This document shows, one piece after another, positions 12,115-13,185 of a stretch of 13,185 nucleotides of DNA. The DNA is from Bdellovibrionales bacterium (GTDB lineage Bacteria > Bdellovibrionota > Bacteriovoracia > Bacteriovoracales > Bacteriovoracaceae). Each line of letters begins with the position of its first letter. The stretch's first letter is position 1. The stretch covers positions 1 to 13,185 of the forward strand of contig JAHFAA010000056.1 in NCBI GenBank assembly GCA_023250775.1, read 5' to 3'. The position numbers and the translations under genes were made by a program. The notes below the pieces were generated by a model. That model saw only the letters and a list, made by a program, of their open reading frames with translations, did not search any database and was not told the origin of the DNA.

Positions 12115-12909
12115 TTAAGAGTAGCTTATTCGATAGAGGAAAAGCCCGTTAGGTGAAGCGATTTTCCATAGCCGCTTTTTACTTTTAGCGCCGTCTAACA
12201 AGGCAAAGAAGTCATCAGTGGAGATTTTTCCACTGCCAACCATCCAAAGTGCACTTACAAGATGTCGGATCATCTGTTTTAAAAATCCGTTGGCCTCGAT
12301 TTTCAATTGGTAACAACTGCAAAGAACTTTTGGAATCTGAAATAACTCTAATCCGGAAAAAATTTCGTGCGGATTGATCACTGATAACTCACAGAAGGAA
12401 ATATTTCTTACCGTGCTCTTCACATTGCTGCCGCTTGAGTAAAAATTGCAAAAATCATGTGTGCCTGCCAAAGCTTGAACACACACCATCATCGCATCAA
12501 GATTTAACTTATTTGAAATGTTTGCAATAAACCGCCCTTCTTCTTTTGAAACTTGTGTCTTGTTAGTAAAAAAATAACGATACTCCTTGGAAACAGCTTC
12601 ACTCGCCGGCCTAAAAAGTCCTGCGCAAGGTTTGAGTTCAATGCATCTCACTTGGGGTGAAAGCTCTTTATTAAAAGCGTGTAAAAATGAAGAGACATCA
12701 ATCGGATTCTCGCAGCTAACTTTCACGACTTGCTCCATTGCATGAACACCGCTATCAGTTCTTGATGCAGCCATGGTGGTGATTTTCCCCGCAAGCAATT
12801 GGGAAATGGCGCGATTAAATTCGCCTTGTACTGTTTGAAGTCCCTTTTGCCACTGAAAACCAGCGTAGTTTGTCCCTTCGTATTGTATTTTCGTTTTATA
12901 GTAATGCAT
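12115..12909 (-). CDS. truA: tRNA pseudouridine(38-40) synthase TruA
   Basis: 264 residues, the normal length for TruA. It starts with the family's typical IQYEGTNYAGFQWQ. The catalytic aspartate is D52 in SRTDSGVHA. Other family signatures are GTHDFCNF in the middle, GFLKQMIRHLV in the second half and the terminal ASPNGLFL. TruA isomerises uridines at positions 38-40 of the tRNA anticodon stem. The ATG (12907-12909) lies inside the end of the upstream gene (14-bp overlap), with AGGG about 9 bp upstream, suggesting translational coupling. The protein has more cysteines than usual for this family, but nothing key is missing. Confidence 0.94.
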   Translation of the reverse strand: MHYYKTKIQYEGTNYAGFQWQKGLQTVQGEFNRAISQLLAGKITTMAASRTDSGVHAMEQVVKVSCENPIDVSSFLHAFNKELSPQVRCIELKPCAGLFRPASEAVSKEYRYFFTNKTQVSKEEGRFIANISNKLNLDAMMVCVQALAGTHDFCNFYSSGSNVKSTVRNISFCELSVINPHEIFSGLELFQIPKVLCSCYQLKIEANGFLKQMIRHLVSALWMVGSGKISTDDFFALLDGAKSKKRLWKIASPNGLFLYRISYS

Positions 12910-13185
12910 TCGTGCTTGGCCCTAAGCCATCGCGAACTTCCCAATCTTCAATCCCACCACGGATGGTATAAAAGAGAGGATGTGGTTTTGGCACGTTGAT
13001 GCTTTTCATTTTTTTATAAAATTCCGGTGAGCGCTTTTTTAACTTAGCATTCAAATGAGAAAGCTCATAGCGCATTTGTCCGCTAGTAACAGGAATTAGT
13101 TTTCCTTTCGATAGGCGTTTGACTTTTAAAATTTTTCTGTCTTGAAAAGCATAACCTCGTTTTGTAGCTTCCAAATAAATGTAAT
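12896..13185 (-). CDS. Pyrimidine-dimer DNA glycosylase-like protein, C-terminal part
   Basis: The frame is open to the right edge of the window, so the 5' end is missing; the TTG at 13174 is internal. The visible ~95 residues carry the pattern of the C-terminal half of bacterial pyrimidine-dimer DNA glycosylases (Pfam Pyr_excise-related): YLEATKRGYAF, then LIPVTSGQMRYELSHL, RSPEFY and a closing PHPLF...GGIEDWE. Such proteins excise UV-induced pyrimidine dimers. The catalytic N-terminus lies outside the window, so activity cannot be judged. It overlaps truA by 14 bp and is probably in one operon with it. The assignment rests on recalled family pattern. Confidence 0.7.
   Translation of the reverse strand, partial: YIYLEATKRGYAFQDRKILKVKRLSKGKLIPVTSGQMRYELSHLNAKLKKRSPEFYKKMKSINVPKPHPLFYTIRGGIEDWEVRDGLGPSTNALL

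Noticed and set aside
1..13185. tRNA, rRNA, IS elements, attachment sites
   Set aside because: I found no cloverleaf-like segment with a CCA end, no transposase motif and no paired terminal repeats; the genes look chromosomal.

Overview
This window is a gene-dense bacterial chromosomal segment. It carries fourteen protein-coding genes (two of them cut by the window edges) and no RNA gene, insertion sequence, CRISPR array or phage gene that I can see. Base composition looks mid-range (about mid-40s % GC, judged by eye). The mix of housekeeping repair and tRNA-modification genes with many small Sec-exported proteins of no known family, including one with a Pro/Tyr linker and tandem SWDH/KSNKSGD repeats, suggests a Gram-negative of the Bdellovibrionota (Bdellovibrio/Bacteriovorax type). 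That placement is an inference, because no rRNA or other taxonomic marker is present.

Left part, plus strand (1-5487): the 3' end of an APP1-type phosphatidate phosphatase-like gene, with a coding-like tail in another frame after its stop; an exported protein with a Pro/Tyr-rich linker and three SWDH...KSNKSGD repeats; a perfect 13-bp inverted repeat; a cystathionine beta-synthase-type PLP enzyme with a C-terminal CBS pair; and the RadD (YejH) helicase, followed with no gap by a small exported six-cysteine protein that starts at GTG.

Centre, plus strand (5637-10755): the most unusual part. Five closely packed genes, with 1-bp and 4-bp overlaps or gaps of 1-11 bp, encode a 649-aa exported two-part protein, a 134-aa exported or anchored helical protein, a 337-aa exported protein, a 101-aa lipoprotein and a 251-aa exported coiled-coil protein. 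The 251-aa protein resembles the coiled-coil N-terminal half of the 649-aa protein (YG.Y motif, long charged helices, then KAL..W[AS]P[FY] motif), so the operon encodes two related helical proteins plus partners. A stem-loop closes the operon, and a sixth exported protein (178 aa) follows. No member matches a family I know. I propose them as parts of one envelope-associated assembly.

Right part, minus strand (13185-10752): the C-terminal portion of a pyrimidine-dimer DNA glycosylase-like protein overlaps truA by 14 bp. Next come a small periplasmic triheme c7-type cytochrome with its own likely promoter and a good intrinsic terminator, and two small exported proteins with charged coiled-coil tails. 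The last of these converges on the 178-aa gene, and both use the same TTAA for their stop codons.

How the genes work together: DNA repair (RadD, dimer glycosylase), tRNA modification (TruA), sulfur amino acid metabolism (CBS) and electron transfer (cytochrome) are separate units. The central exported-protein operon looks like a single functional unit of unknown role.
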